This document shows, piece by piece, positions 23,700 to 35,386 of a stretch of 64,000 nucleotides of DNA (position 1 is the first letter of the stretch; every line of letters begins with the position of its first letter). Under the pieces are notes generated by a model, which worked only from the letters and a program-made list of their open reading frames with translations, was not told where the DNA came from and did not search any database. The stretch lies in NCBI GenBank assembly GCA_020152595.1, contig JAIGNY010001629.1, forward strand, positions 461,501 to 525,500, given 5' to 3'. The translations under genes were made by a program, and so were the position numbers. Origin of the DNA: Chiridota heheva. Lineage: Eukaryota > Echinodermata > Holothuroidea > Apodida > Chiridotidae.

Positions 23700-25970
23700 T
23701 GACGAAAAGTTCAGTTTTACAAGGTTTAAACACTTATCCAAATCTGATGGGAAATTTAATGACTGGTAGTTACCTAAGATGAATACAAAAAAAATAAAAA
23801 AAATGGATGTTTTGAAGGGTGTCACACTCCTTCAAAAAAAATTAAGTGGGAGTTAGGTTGGCCCAAAATTCAGAGTGGTTTCAAAATATCCCTTTAAAAG
23901 AAGAGAAAAGGAACAAAAGGAGAGAAAAGGAACAAAAGTTCCAATTGTACAAGGTTGAAATGAAAGCTCATCCAAATTTGATGGTTAATTGAATGACTGG
24001 TAGTACCAATAAATACAATAAGTTAGGATGTTTTGAAGTTGAAAAGAAGGGAGGGGGGCTGACCCTCCCCCTTTCTAAAACATTTCTTTAGGGAGTTACG
24101 GAAGCCCAAATATAAGAGGGGTTTCAAAAATTCCCTTTAGAAATGAGAGGAAAAGGAAGATAGATTCAATTTTGCAAGGCTCAAAAACTCATCCAAATTG
24201 GATGGTTAATTGAATTACTTAGTATAAATTACCCACACTGAATATAAAAGCAGGGTTATTTTGGAGGGCAGCATTACCCATATTTCCTAAACTTAGCGGG
24301 AATTAGCATGACCCAATAATCACAGGGGTTCCAAGATTCCTTTAAAAGGGAGAAAAGTGGAAGACAAGTCAATTTTACAATGTCGTAAAGCTCATCCAAA
24401 TTTGATGGTTAATGGCATGATTAATAATACCATAATGGCATGATTGATAGTACCATAATGGCATGATTGATATTACCATAATGGCATGATTGATATTACC
24501 ATAATGGCATGATTGATAGTACCCTAACGGCATGATTGATAGTACCATGACGGCATGATTGATAGTACCATAATGGCAAGATTGATAGTACCATAATGGC
24601 ATGATTGATAGTACCATAATGGCATGATTGATAGTACCATAATGGCATGATTGATGGTACCATAATGGCATGATTGATAGTACCATAAATGGCATGATTG
24701 ATGGTACCATAAATGGATTGATGTACCATAATTGATGATTGATAGTACCATAATGGCATGATTGATAGTACCATAATGGCATGATTGATAGTACCATAAT
24801 GGCATGATTGATAGTACCATAATGGCATGATTGATAGTACCATAATGGCATGATTGATAGTACCAGAATGGCATGATTGATAGTACCATAAGGGCATGAT
24901 TGATAGTACCATAATGGCATGATTGATAGTACCATAATGGCATGATTGATAGTACCATAATGGCATGATTGATAGTACCATAATGGCATGATTGATAGTA
25001 CCATAATGGCATGATTGATAGTACCATAATGGCATGATTGATAGTACCATAATGGCATGATTGATAATGGCATGATTGATAGTACCATAATGGCATGATT
25101 GATAGTACCATAATGGCATGATTGATAGTACCAAGTACCATAATGGCATGATTGATAGTACCATAAGGGCATGATTGATAGTACCATAATGGCATGATTG
25201 ATAGTACCATAATGGCATGATTGATGGTACCATAATGGCATGATTGATAGTACCATAATGGCATGATTGATAGTACCATAATGGCATGATTGATAGTACC
25301 ATAATGGCATGATTGATAGTACCATAATGGCATGATTGATAGTACCATAATGGCATGATTGATAGTACCATAATGGCATGATTGATAGTACCATAATGGC
25401 ATGATTGATAGTACCATAATGGCATGATTGATAGTACCATAATGGCATGATTGATAGTACCATAATGGCATGATTGATAGTACCATAATGGCATGATTGA
25501 TAGTACCATAATGGCATGATTGATAGTACCACAATGGCATGATTGATAGTACCATAATGGCATGATTGATAGTACCATAATGGCATGATTGATAGTACCA
25601 CAATGGCATGATTGATAGTACCAAAGATGAAAACAAAAAAGAGGGAGGGGGACTCGCCTTTTTTTTAATATCCAAAAATTAAGGGTGACTTAAGTTGGCC
25701 TAAAATCAGAAGGGTGTCAACAAATCTGTTCAATTGAAAGGAGAGAAGAGATTAGCGACAGTTTCAATTCCATAAGTTTGAAAAGGTCATCCAAATATGA
25801 TGAAGTTAATTGAATGACTGGTAGTACCTCAGATGAACAAATAAGCAGGATCCTATTTTGAAGGGAAAGCTAGCACCCACCTTTTTTTTTAATTCTGAAA
25901 AGTATCGGTGACCCAATATTCAGACGGGTTTCAAAAGTCATTTTAGAATGGAAAGAAAATTGAACAAACT
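23700..25970 (+). repeat. About 220 bp degenerate tandem repeat, interrupted by a minisatellite
   Basis: Five units start at about 23712, 23942, 24166, 24368 and 25763. Each has CAATTTTACAAGG-like, CATCCAAATTTGATGG, TTAATTGAATGACTGGTAGT and AGAGAAAAGGAA-like blocks in the same order. The fourth unit is split by the 23 bp minisatellite and resumes at about 25622. Confidence 0.8.
24412..25622. repeat. 23 bp minisatellite, about 52 copies
   Basis: The unit contains ATAATGGCATGATTGATAGT plus ACC. Copies are nearly identical, with a few length variants at 24687-24735, 25062-25070 and 25134. As 23 is not a multiple of three and the minus-strand unit has no stop in any phase, all three minus frames stay open for about 1.1 kb. 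These frames are an arithmetic consequence, not genes. Confidence 0.97.
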
Positions 25971-26461
25971 TCCAGACTTGAATGCATTACAACATGTATC
26001 CCCGGATCCCGGACTGAAACTTTCCCACTCATCGCAGTTAAAATTTGATGGTAATGAACAACTTCATAAAATGTTTTTACATCACTAATAAAAGTTCCAG
26101 ACATTAGATTAGTGACACACTTTGAATGACACAAGACAAAAATATACAAAGAAATGCGAACTAAATGCTGTGATATCTTCTTCAGTTCGGAATCACTGAT
26201 TTCAAGATTTTAAGTTGTAAACAGATTTCATATGAAAAATTCTACACTAGAAGAGTGACGTCCCAGATGTGCACTCTCTTAAAAATTGTAACTTGCTTTT
26301 TATTGAAAATCAATTTAACTGTTTTCACTAATTGAATATATTTTGTTCACATTTTCTTGAGTTGGTAGAACGTCCAATTGAACTGCTACGTCAAGGTACA
26401 ATTAAAAAATACAAATGGTGTCCAGGCCCAATTCTGGGGAAGGGGAAGGGAAGGGAGGGGG

Positions 26462-26695
26462 GGGGGAAACCCCTTTAGTTGAGAAAGTGCTCAATTGAAA
26501 TACAAAAATATGATAAGCACTCGGAATTTCAAGGTTTGTTGCCCGTTTATACGAAAAAAGAGCCCCCTTTCAAATTCCTGAACCACCTTTTGTTGAGAAA
26601 GTGCTCTTTTAAAATCAAAAAAAATAATAAGCACCCAGAATTCAAGATTTTTGCCCTTTTATACAAAAAACGAACCCTGGCTACAGGCCTAGTGT
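26462..26695 (+). repeat. Two-copy tandem repeat, about 120 bp
   Basis: GTTGAGAAAGTGCTC, ATAAGCAC and TTTATAC blocks occur at 26478-26560 and again at 26592-26665. An upstream G-rich tract lies at 26437-26466. Confidence 0.75.
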
Positions 26696-26699
26696 CATA

Positions 26700-27450
26700 G
26701 AAAATCAATTTCATGCCCCAATCTTGACTAGAAATTGCCGCCCTTTGTCTGGGATTTAGACAAGAATTAAATGGCAGCCAAGACGCATCTGCAAAAAATA
26801 CTGAGACATCCTAATAAACAAAATTCAAGTTCTGGTACTTAAATTTTCCTTTTACTCGCATTGAAAAAGCGAAAAAATTAAATAAGAATCACATAGCTAA
26901 AACATTGGTCAGAAATATGTCAGAAATCTTCTTTCTTTATCATAAAAAAAATGTATGGATGATTAAGGGTTATTACAAAAAAACCAGACAAGGCAGAAAC
27001 AAGCCGCTCATTGTGGTAACTTTATAGTTGTAGAATGATGTTTCTTCTCTGCACCAGTAGCCATGCATACACGTGATGAAATATGTAGTATTAAGGTTTG
27101 CTGTAACAAGAGATGTTATTCATTATTATCTTTATGCCACCTGTACAAAATTTATGGTAAAGAAATAATCATCCTTCTTAAAAATGACATATAAAGACTG
27201 AAAGTAGCACTTACATACGTTTGGTTTGTTAACGCGATGTTGCACTGAGACAGACAATACATCAATTACATACATTTGAATTTATTGTTCCAAGCAATCG
27301 CAGAACTGATCTCATCCATTTCTGTTCATGAAACAGACAAATGCGTCCAGTAACCAAATGGTGAGTGCTTATCTTTGTTGAGTCTCATGATAAATCAAAT
27401 ACCTTTCTTGCACTCAGTGGTACAGAATATTATAAACGCTACTACATCCT
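26700..27450. other. No recognised feature
   Basis: AT-rich DNA without a recognisable exon or repeat. Confidence 0.5.
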
Positions 27451-27454
27451 GACC

Positions 27455-27655
27455 AGAGTCGGGCACATAGCCAAGGGGGAGCTGTGGCTCCCTCCTTTGC
27501 TGAATGTCAATTTTTTTTTTTTTTTGGGAACATTCTTTATATTATTATAACGGTTATGCTTCTTGAGTTTTTCCGCTTCATATATATAGTTCATTGAGGT
27601 TGAAATTATTTTTCATTGTAGTCGCCCCCCACACCTAAAATTATGGATACGTGCC
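27455..27655 (+). repeat. Dispersed repeat of about 200 bp, copy 2
   Basis: Partner of 11160-11370 with the same block order (GCACATAGCCAAGG, GCTGAATGTC, TAACGGTTATGCTTC, ATATATAGTTCA). A T-run at 27511-27525 stands where copy 1 has G and T runs. Confidence 0.7.
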
Positions 27656-27916
27656 TGACTCAAAATTTGTACATGTTTTCCTATTGACATTTAAATTTGT
27701 TTGCAGGTGTGCAATGTGTGAACATTTCTGTATCCAACAACAGTAAAAAAAAAGACCGTGTGATGTGACTTCTATTGCTTAAAATCTAGATAAATTGGCA
27801 AACACTATAACTGTACCGTCACTTTTTGGCTGCCAGCTCCTTTACTGCATACCGCCAACAGAAGTAAAACCACTATCGGTTAATCATCTAATAAATTTTC
27901 TCAAGTTTTAACTTAC

Positions 27917-28100
27917 CCGCAACGAGCACATATGAAGCAGAATTTATGGTAGGAGTTCCCTAGCGCAGTCACCACCTCTCCCTCAAGGAATTCACCGCAG
28001 CCGTGACATTTGGTGCCAAAGTTGTCTTGGTAGTCACTGGTGCAGTAGTACCTGCCCTCTTTGATGAAGAACCCTCCCTCCGACAGGTTACACGCACATA
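27917..28100 (-). CDS. ABLIM: ABLIM-type gene, exon for LIM1 second half and LIM2 first finger
   Basis: This internal exon lies between an acceptor TTCTCTTCATTTGCAG (ending at 28101) and a donor GTAAGT (27916-27911). With the C carried over from exon 47772..47882 it reads L, CACNLSEGGFFIKEGRYYCT, SDYQDNFGTK, CHGCGEFLEGEVVTALGNSY, HKFCFICARC. This finishes LIM1, whose last ligands are C and D in CTSD. It then gives the first finger of LIM2 (C-x2-C-x16-H-x2-C) and two further Cys. GGFFIK, GT(K/R)CHGC and EGEVVTALG are hallmarks of the ABLIM/UNC-115 family of actin-binding LIM proteins, which link cytoskeletal actin to signalling. The exon is 184 nt and ends after two bases of a codon. The next exon should lie at lower coordinates and was not found. 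Confidence 0.92.
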
Positions 28101-28227
28101 CTGCAAATGAAGAGAAGACGTAGAAGACATTAAAATCAAAACAAAAATGAGAAGTCCACATTAATAGTAAAATCCGTCAAGCCTCAGGTTCACAGTAAAC
28201 TGGAGCAAATGGGATCAACATCTTGCT

Positions 28228-28528
28228 CAGGGACACAGCACAGCTGAGATTCGATCTCAGTACCTTCCGTGTATGAGATCGATGCCCTAACCGCGGCATG
28301 GGCTACTAATTTTCATAAACTATAGGTCAGGGACACGACACAGCTGGGATTCGATCTCAGTGCCTTCTGAGTATGAGATCGATGCCCTAACCACGGCATG
28401 GGCTACTAATTTTCATAAACTACAGGTCAGGGACACGACACAGCTGGGATTCGATCTCAGTACCTTCCGAGTATGAGATCGATGCCCTAACCACGGCATG
28501 GGCTACTAATTTTCATAAACTATAGGTC
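28228..28528 (-). mobile_element. Three tandem tRNA-Met-like SINE heads
   Basis: Three 100 bp units. Each on the minus strand has a tRNA-like order: CCGTGGTTAGGGC (A-box region), TCTCATACTCGGAAGGT (anticodon arm with CAT) and GAGATCGAATCCCAGC (B box). The anticodon arm and T arm resemble elongator tRNA-Met. After the first-coordinate unit, 28177-28230 on the minus strand reads TGTCCCTGAGCAAGATGTTG, a body motif common in animal tRNA-SINEs. I read this as a SINE whose tRNA-derived head is tandemly triplicated. Confidence 0.75.
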
Positions 28529-28529
28529 A

Positions 28530-29010
28530 GCATTGTAATTCAATTTCAATTAAACATGAAATGTACTCTTGAAATCATTTAATTCACTTCAGCATCAATG
28601 TTTAAAAAGTCTACGTTTTACATAAATATTGGTCAATATTAAATTGTAATCAAATACACTTGAATAGCATAATACTCATACATGATTCCTGAATATACAT
28701 TTTTTAGACATATAAAAGGTGCGTGCATTTAATTAAACATGAAATGAATACTTGAAATCATTGCATTCACTTCAAATTTCATTAATGTTTCACTCCACAG
28801 TTTATTGCCCTTTTTGCACACTTACAAATGTATTCAATCTCTTAATCTATATTCTTGTTCTATATGCATTGCAGTTCTCAAAAATTGTCACATTTTACCT
28901 CAAAAAATAGGCCAACATTGTAATTCAAATTCAATTAAACTTGGAGAAACATACTCTTGAAATCATACCATTTCTTTCCAAATTTCATTTAATGTTTTAC
29001 TCTGTAGGTT
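28530..29010 (+). repeat. Degenerate tandem repeat, about 190 bp, three units
   Basis: TCAATTAAACATGAAATG, CTTGAAATCATT, CAAATTTCATTAATGTTT and GTTTATTGCCCTTTT-like blocks recur at about 28540, 28730 and 28925. Confidence 0.7.
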
Positions 29011-29019
29011 ATTGCCCTT

Positions 29020-29460
29020 TTCCATACTGTAGATTACCAAAGAAAAATCTCTGAATGTCGTCTAATCATGTTCTAAAATGCATCAATATTAATTAGAGTA
29101 TCAATTAAGCACTGTTCTCAGTAACAAAATAGTCATTTCTTTACATTACAATGTATTAACATACATCCCCTCCAGGTAAACAACAATCAATTCATTTTAA
29201 TTAAGACTCCAAGTAAACACCAATCAATTTATTTTAATTAAGATTTTCTCATGTTTACTGCCACTTTCCACTTCATTTCTTCTCAGATCTACAGGTAACT
29301 GGATTTCTTTCCAATCTTTTATCTTCGTTATCAGGTCAGGGACTCAATCAACCTATTTATATGCAAGGTGTGCAGTAGGTTGCAAAGGATTTATAAAGTT
29401 TAGGCCTACAATCAATCAATCTACAACAACCTTATTAGATTTTATGTAATATTTACACTT
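29020..29460. other. No gene; one short direct repeat
   Basis: A segment containing CAATCAATTTATTTTAATTA-like sequence is repeated at about 29187 and 29221. Nothing else is recognised. Confidence 0.5.
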
Positions 29461-29464
29461 TTAG

Positions 29465-29949
29465 CAGTCCGGGTTACTCTCCTGAATGGGGAATCTCCCA
29501 ATTGGGAGTTTTATTTGTCATTATAACCCACAATGCATCTTTCCAAAGTCAAATTGTTGTACATATAAAGAAATACTTAATGGTTAAATGGTTTAAGCCA
29601 TGCATGTAAAATATTCCAATTTTATTGGTGTAACAGAACGATGTAATTATTTTCTCCATTTTCACCAGCGCAAATTTGACTTTCACCAGGTAATCTTAAT
29701 GTAATCTTTAAACATTAATTTCAATATTTTTTGAAGAGCAAATTTTAACATTTTAATCACTGGCAAAAGCTCAAATTATACAAAAATTTTAATTTCAATA
29801 TCATTTCCAAAGTATACAACTTTAGAACTACCAAATTTGACAAGCAAAAAAACAAAAAAATTAACAGCCCAACTTATTAGCAACAATTTAAATTATGGTC
29901 ACTACGCATGTCTCAATCTCCCAATCGGGAGTGAGCGTAGACTGGACTG
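29465..29949. mobile_element. MITE candidate with CAGTCC termini
   Basis: The left end CAGTCCGGGTTACTCTC and the reverse complement of the right end (CAGTCCAGTCTACGCTC) are similar. Each is followed inward by a palindromic CTCCCAATTGGGAG or CTCCCAATCGGGAG. No target duplication is clear. The interior is AT-rich and non-coding. Confidence 0.55.
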
Positions 29950-30044
29950 TATAGAGAATATGCAATAGTTTGGTAAATGAGATTAGATTTCCCTACACAA
30001 TTAAACACAATACTCAGTATTGGCTTGGTTTGCTTTGATGAGGT

Positions 30045-31310
30045 TCAACGGCATCGCGATAGTTCGAGTCAAATGTGCCAAGAAGGTGTTAATTAATTAA
30101 GGTGCAGAGGTTAGGAAAGAGATGATTGGAAAGGAGTGAAAATATTTTAGAGGAAATAAGTTGTAGAAGAAAAGGTGGTAAGAAGGAGAGAGGGAGAAGG
30201 ATGTGAGATAATAAAGGATGGGGGTGTGGGGAGACTAAATCAAGTGGAAAAGGTTGCTGTTGTGGAGGAAGGGAGGATTGTTCTTGAAGAAGTCAGAAAT
30301 AGTGGTGGCAGGGGATAGGAAAGATCTGGTTAAAGGATATGATTGATTGAGAGATCAGTATTGCAAGTGGGGCAAATAGGTTTGGGACAGCCAGAAAGGA
30401 GGTAGGAGTGGGTGAGACAGGTATGGCCTGGGCAAATGTGGGTGATGACCAAGTCCTCTTTGCGATTGCGACTCAGTAGGAAAGGGTTGATGCCTACTTT
30501 GGGATTGGTAGTGTGAAGTTTATTAATAGTCTTGAGATTCCAGGAGTCTTGCTAAGTCCTCCTGAAGTAGTTGGATGTATTTTGGTGAAAGTCAGAGTGA
30601 GGTATATCAATAAAAGAAATTTGGTTTGACAGAGCATTATTGGCAGCTCTGTCGAGCCTTTCATTCCTAGGGATACCGACGTGGCTGGGGATCCAAAAGA
30701 AGATCAATTTCTTGCCAGAGGAGAAATTGTGCATTTTGTTTTAAGTTTTGTAACATAAGGGGATTAGACCAGTGCATGTTTGTTGATGATGCCTGTGAGG
30801 AATGATTTCGACTCCGAGAAGATGACAAAGTGAGAGCAGAAGGAGAGTTCTGCAATTTAGTTTAAAGCTTGGAGGAGCTTTGCCTCTGCAGAATAGATAG
30901 AGGCTCCATCTGGTAGTCTCGAAGAAAGGGTACTGCAAGGCCGGAGCAGGCGGCAGCTGCTAAGGTACTTTCTTGTGTGGATCCGTCGGTAAAAAGGAAG
31001 GAGTAGTTGTGGAAGTGTCTACTGAGTTGACAGTATTTGGAGCGAAAAAAGGCTGGTTTGTGATGAGCTTTCGTATAAGAAGAGAGGTCTAGGAAGGATT
31101 GAGGATGGTATATGACCCAGGTAGGAATAGGGGGTGGTATGATCCAGGTAGGGGTAGAAAAGGTAGGTGTGCCTGGCTATAAAGATGTTGATAGTGGCCC
31201 AGAATTGAACCAAATTACCAAACAGAGATGTACAGCATATGACAGAAATAGAACTCAAAATACTCATTTTGATGAAGGTATCAACTCTTAACCTGGCAGA
31301 ACCATAATAT
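30045..31310 (-). mobile_element. 5'-truncated LINE: RNase H and C-terminal zinc region
   Basis: On the minus strand, in two or more frames, the order is TW-rich linker (about 31150), FLFTDGSTQES (about 30990, RNase H first Asp), SIYSAEAKLLQAL (about 30895, catalytic Glu), FSESKS (about 30815, where FSDS is usual), FFWIPSHVGIPRNERLDRAA (about 30700), then LVITHICPGHTCLTHSYLLS (about 30440) and CPTCNTDLSINHIL (about 30370). This is the ORF2 end of an RNase H-bearing non-LTR retrotransposon such as the I group. Frameshifts at about 30880 and 30740, the Asp-to-Glu change and a missing reverse transcriptase make it inactive. The 3' tail near 30050-30110 resembles 150-260. Confidence 0.85.
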
Positions 31311-31319
31311 TGATAGGGA

Positions 31320-32025
31320 AAAGAATAGGTAAACTTTGTAAATTTAGGGCTAACGTTTCATGTCAATAACAAAAAACAGAAAAATTAATTATTTTTTTAA
31401 ATTTTTATTTTTTATAAATATATATATTTTGTTATGAATATTTTTTTAAAGGGGGAGAACATTCGAGCAAGGGTATAATCCCCACCAAAATTTGTGTGAC
31501 AAATCTTGTTCACTTTGAGAATTTTGGCCAACTTCATAGATTAATGTGCTGTGTGCAATATAACCTCCTTGCAATACTGAAGTTATTTCATATGTTATCA
31601 TGAAATTTTGCCCAACATTAAAGGAGCATGCAAGTAGCTAATTTCCATCTCCTTTTGTTGGGGATTTAGCATGTAAAAGTTTGCCCACATAGCTAAATTA
31701 ACCTATTAAACCAGACATACTGTTCTAAGATAATAAATTTGTATTTTTAAAAAAGGTAGAAATATTTTTTAAATTATTTTGTCTCAAGAATTTGTGTTTA
31801 GCCACTTTAGTGAGCCTCTTCTGAGTTTGCCAACATATTCATAATTTAATCATATCATTCATCAGACATTAGAGCCAAACACTCATATAACATGAAAATT
31901 AAGATGTTATGAGCAAGCTTTTACTACATTATCCATCCCTCAGATGTCAAAAATATCAACACAAAGCAAGTTAATTACTAAGAGAAACATTTGTCACGCA
32001 ACTTTTAGAACCTCTTAAGCAAATT
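31320..32025. other. No recognised feature
   Basis: AT-rich DNA with A/T runs at 31387-31450. Confidence 0.5.
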
Positions 32026-32030
32026 ATTCC

Positions 32031-32190
32031 ACAATGCCATAGGAAAAGATACAGTAATTGCACAATTTGTAGCCTTTGTAACATAATGCCATGAATTGCA
32101 CAATCTGTAGCCTTAGTAACATGATGCCATAGAAAATGACACAGTAATTGCACAATCTGTAGCCTTAGTAACATAATGCCATAGGAAAAG
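32031..32190 (+). repeat. Tandem repeat, 53-66 bp units
   Basis: AATTGCACAATCTGTAGCCT, TAGTAACAT and AATGCCATAG blocks recur three times with a deletion in one unit. Confidence 0.85.
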
Positions 32191-32199
32191 ACACTGGCT

Positions 32200-33500
32200 T
32201 ATAACATTTTCTAAAAGCAGATTTGCAATCTAATTAGTACTTATAGAACTGCAACATCTGTATTACACTACTACTGTACATCTCTGTATTATACCCCTAG
32301 ATGTTTGTATGCATGCATGTCATGTCAAGCTTTCATTTCCGGACAATTTTCTCTGATTTTAGGAACGTTTTCGGGAAATTTGTTTAATTTTTATGAATAT
32401 GTACAATTGAATTTGTTTGGTTATATATATTAGGGGACCAAACTGGGGGTAGGTGGGTGGGGGATGCTCAACTGGGGCCATCCCCCCAGTTTAGTGTGTT
32501 AAAAAAGGTCCGGTCATATACGGTACGTTGGGATGAGAACAATAGTTGTCTGGCATACAAGATACACTAAAGGAACTGTGAACTCAAACTGAATTAAATC
32601 TTTTTAGGTATATACTTGTAGGCCTGCACGTGTTGACAAATTCAAAGTTTAGTTAGCATAGCAAATTTCATAAAAATCATAAAAATACTCCAACAATTCC
32701 ATACAACCATGCTTCAAAGACTGGCCCCTTCCTAGCTTTTAAAATTTCTGGGATGGAAAGATTATCCCGTGAGACAAGTAAGTTATCTGCATAATGTATA
32801 ATGTTAATAATAATTAATACTAATATTTATTTTTAAAAAAATATTTAATAATATTATATAATAATAATAATAATAAATTTAATAATATTTATTTGTATAA
32901 TAATATTTATTTGTATAATAATATTTCTGCTAGCAAATGGCCAAATTATAACAAATTTTTGACAGTTATGTGTTTGCTATTTCAATGGAATCCTGCTGAA
33001 TATATTGTACATCCAATAGCTTTTAACAGTGGGATATATCACACTGCTATCTTGATCGATCAATTACAGCAATAAAACACAATCAGTGTCGTGCACTGTG
33101 ACATATATGGTGTTGATAATTCAACCACAAGTTGTCACTTAACCTTCTCATAAATCTTCATGACAGATACAAATAATTGGGTCTCTGAAAAAAATTGATA
33201 TGCAGTTTAATCACTCAAAGGATGTCAGGACAGGTTGCAACAATGTGAGTTTAAATGGTTTAAAATATTCTATAAATCATGCAAAGAGCGACTCCTATCA
33301 AAATTGCTTAAAACTTGATCAATTTGCAGCATTTTAAAAATTAAAAATGATCCCATCCTGGCAAATTCCTTGGGTCCACACTAAAAACAATGAAGTCAAA
33401 GGTGACTAACATGTGCTTACCTTAGCATGTGCTTAAAAGTGTTAACTACTGTAAAAGTGTCAACTAACTCAAGATACCAAAGTAGCAAACATTGCTCAAT
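32200..33500. other. No gene; hairpin and AT-rich runs
   Basis: AAACTGGGGGTAGG (32439) pairs partly with CCCCCCAGTTT (32485), giving a small hairpin. An ATAATA-rich block lies at 32810-32925. Confidence 0.5.
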
Positions 33501-33504
33501 ATTT

Positions 33505-33676
33505 TTTGTGACTCAGAATGGGATTTTTGGTGACTCAGAATGGAATTTTTGGTGACTCAAAATGGGATTTTGTGTGACTCAGAATGGGATTTTTTGTGAC
33601 TCAGAATGGGATTTTTTGTGACTCAGAATGGGATTTTTTGTGACTCAGAATAGGATTTTTTGTGACTCAGAATGGG
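33505..33676 (+). repeat. 22 bp minisatellite, about 8 copies
   Basis: The unit is of the type TGTGACTCAGAATGGGATTT plus TT. Variants carry AATGGAATT, CAAAATGG or AATAGG. Confidence 0.95.
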
Positions 33677-34160
33677 ACAACTAGAATACTTTTCATTTTA
33701 ACTTATTGTTTTTGGTCCAGCTAACCCAAATATTTTGAAATGGAGAAGGGACATTGGATATTATTATAATCATGACCCAGATTTAGTAATAGAATGCAAT
33801 TTTTGAACTCTTGATTTTCAAAAATTAGGAAACAAATAAAAAGAATTACAAAAGAATTTTAGCCTGTTCCATGCATACGTCATCACTTGTGCACAGAGCT
33901 TGACAAATCATCTGCAGGACAACCAAAAATCTTACCCGAGCAGCCATGATAATTATTTGACCTGCATGGATGGACAACTTAAGTTTTCAGCGAAAGTTGC
34001 ATTACATGTATACAAAACAATTCCACTAGCAACCTTATTTCCTTTCCGGAAAATCACAAATCCTTGCTAAATCGCAACATTTTACAAACTTTGATTTGTC
34101 CTAACTTAAAAGGTATAATTACTGTTATGCCTGCATAAAGACTGTTCTGCTCAGAATTTA

Positions 34161-34438
34161 CTGTCTACCAACTGTGGTGTAGCGGTTATCATACATGTCT
34201 ACAGACCACGAGGCCCGGGTTCAAGCCTGGGGTGGGTAGACACGCCAGTGCACCACAACTGGTTGTCAAAGGCCGTGGACATTGACTTGGTTGTCGATGT
34301 TATGTCTGTCCGTACGTCGTACCTGTGTTCTCGTCTGGGTCGTATTAAGCGTTTCGTGATAGCATTGCTACTATCATAACCGAATCCGCAGACGACGACC
34401 CCGTCATTGTAATTGTGTGTTCACTCGTCGTCGTCGGA
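34161..34438 (+). mobile_element. tRNA-derived SINE, full-length copy on + strand
   Basis: Same family as 10806-11080, in the opposite orientation. The head has TGGTGTAGCGGTTAT and GGGTTCAAGCCTGG. The tail is CGTCGTCGTCGG instead of (CT)n. An 8 bp target duplication AGAATTTA flanks it (34153-34160 and 34439-34446). Confidence 0.88.
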
Positions 34439-34559
34439 AGAATTTATCAAAGCTCTTTTATCATTAATAAAAAATCTCCCTCTGTCCCCATACATATAAA
34501 GGTGTAGAGATGTCTTGAGATATCTTTAGATTTAAATTTAAGAAATAGCTCTAAAAGTT

Positions 34560-34800
34560 ACAGAGATATGGATAATTATGGGAAGACAACTCAAAAATGT
34601 TATGTAATTTTTTTATAAATTTCAGTTACATAAATTGTAATAGATGATTATGGGAAGACAACTCCAAAATGTTATGTATTTTCTTTTATAAATTTCAGTT
34701 ACATAAATTGTAATAGATGATAATGGAAAGACAACTCAAAATGTTATGTAATTTCTTTTATAAATTTCAGTTACATAAATTGGGAAGACAATTCAAAAAA
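34560..34800 (+). repeat. Tandem repeat, about 75 bp, three to four units
   Basis: GGGAAGACAACTC, ATGTTATGTAATTT and ATAAATTTCAGTTACATAAA recur at about 34580, 34653, 34725 and, partly, 34782. Confidence 0.88.
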
Positions 34801-34994
34801 TGTTAAATCTGTCCAGGCTGATACTATCTTTGATTGGATCTTCACAATGTAATTTCTTTTAAAAAGTACCAATTTGCCAAGTACAGTATTTTGCAGAGAT
34901 ACAAAAAGGTACTGCAGACTTTCACAGTAATTATTTGTTGAGATCTTTTTGAATATACTAACAAAGTTGAATTATTTTGATTGTGTAGACATAG

Positions 34995-35086
34995 GGGTGG
35001 GGTGGGGGGGTGCTTGTGGGGTGGGGGGTGGGATGGGGTGGGGGGTGGGGTGAGGTGGGATGGGGGTGGGGGTGAGGGGGCATGAT
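34995..35086 (+). repeat. G-rich simple repeat
   Basis: Runs of GGGG/GGGTGGGG make up about 90 bases, with many G-tracts of four or more. It could form G-quadruplexes when the + strand is single-stranded; that is inference from base content only. Confidence 0.85.
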
Positions 35087-35157
35087 AAGCAAACTTAGCA
35101 TTGTATTAAGTTATAAATGAATAATGTATAATCATAATATCCTTTAACTCAATATAC

Positions 35158-35240
35158 TGTACCTCTATGGCCATGTGGAAGAGGCCGTCTATCAATCTAA
35201 GGTTCCAATCCCAGTGTCATGTCCTTTTTTTTTTTTTTCA
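35158..35240 (+). repeat. tRNA-like sequence with T-run
   Basis: TGGCCATGTGGAAGAGG (A-box-like, about 35168) and AGGTTCCAATCCC (B-box-like, about 35200) are followed by a T14 run. It looks like a pseudo-tRNA or a SINE head. Confidence 0.45.
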
Positions 35241-35386
35241 AAGGGATAAGTTCTTGAGTTCAAATAGAACTCTAATTTTTTTATCATATACAAACTTAAA
35301 GTTATAATAAATTATGTTAAATTGGAAAAACATTGACTAATTCTGATCAATTACATTAACAAGAATTAGTTCTTACATTTGTTTTG

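Noticed and set aside
24412..25622. Possible CRISPR array
   Set aside because: Units are contiguous, with no unique spacers, and the window is clearly animal DNA.
24375..25675. Three long minus-strand open frames (360-408 codons)
   Set aside because: They are translations of the 23 bp minisatellite; the openness follows from a stop-free unit and a period not divisible by three.
1..27910. Further ABLIM exons (LIM2 second finger onward) on the minus strand
   Set aside because: Looked for Cys/His spacing and flanking splice sites and found no convincing candidate; they are probably outside the window.
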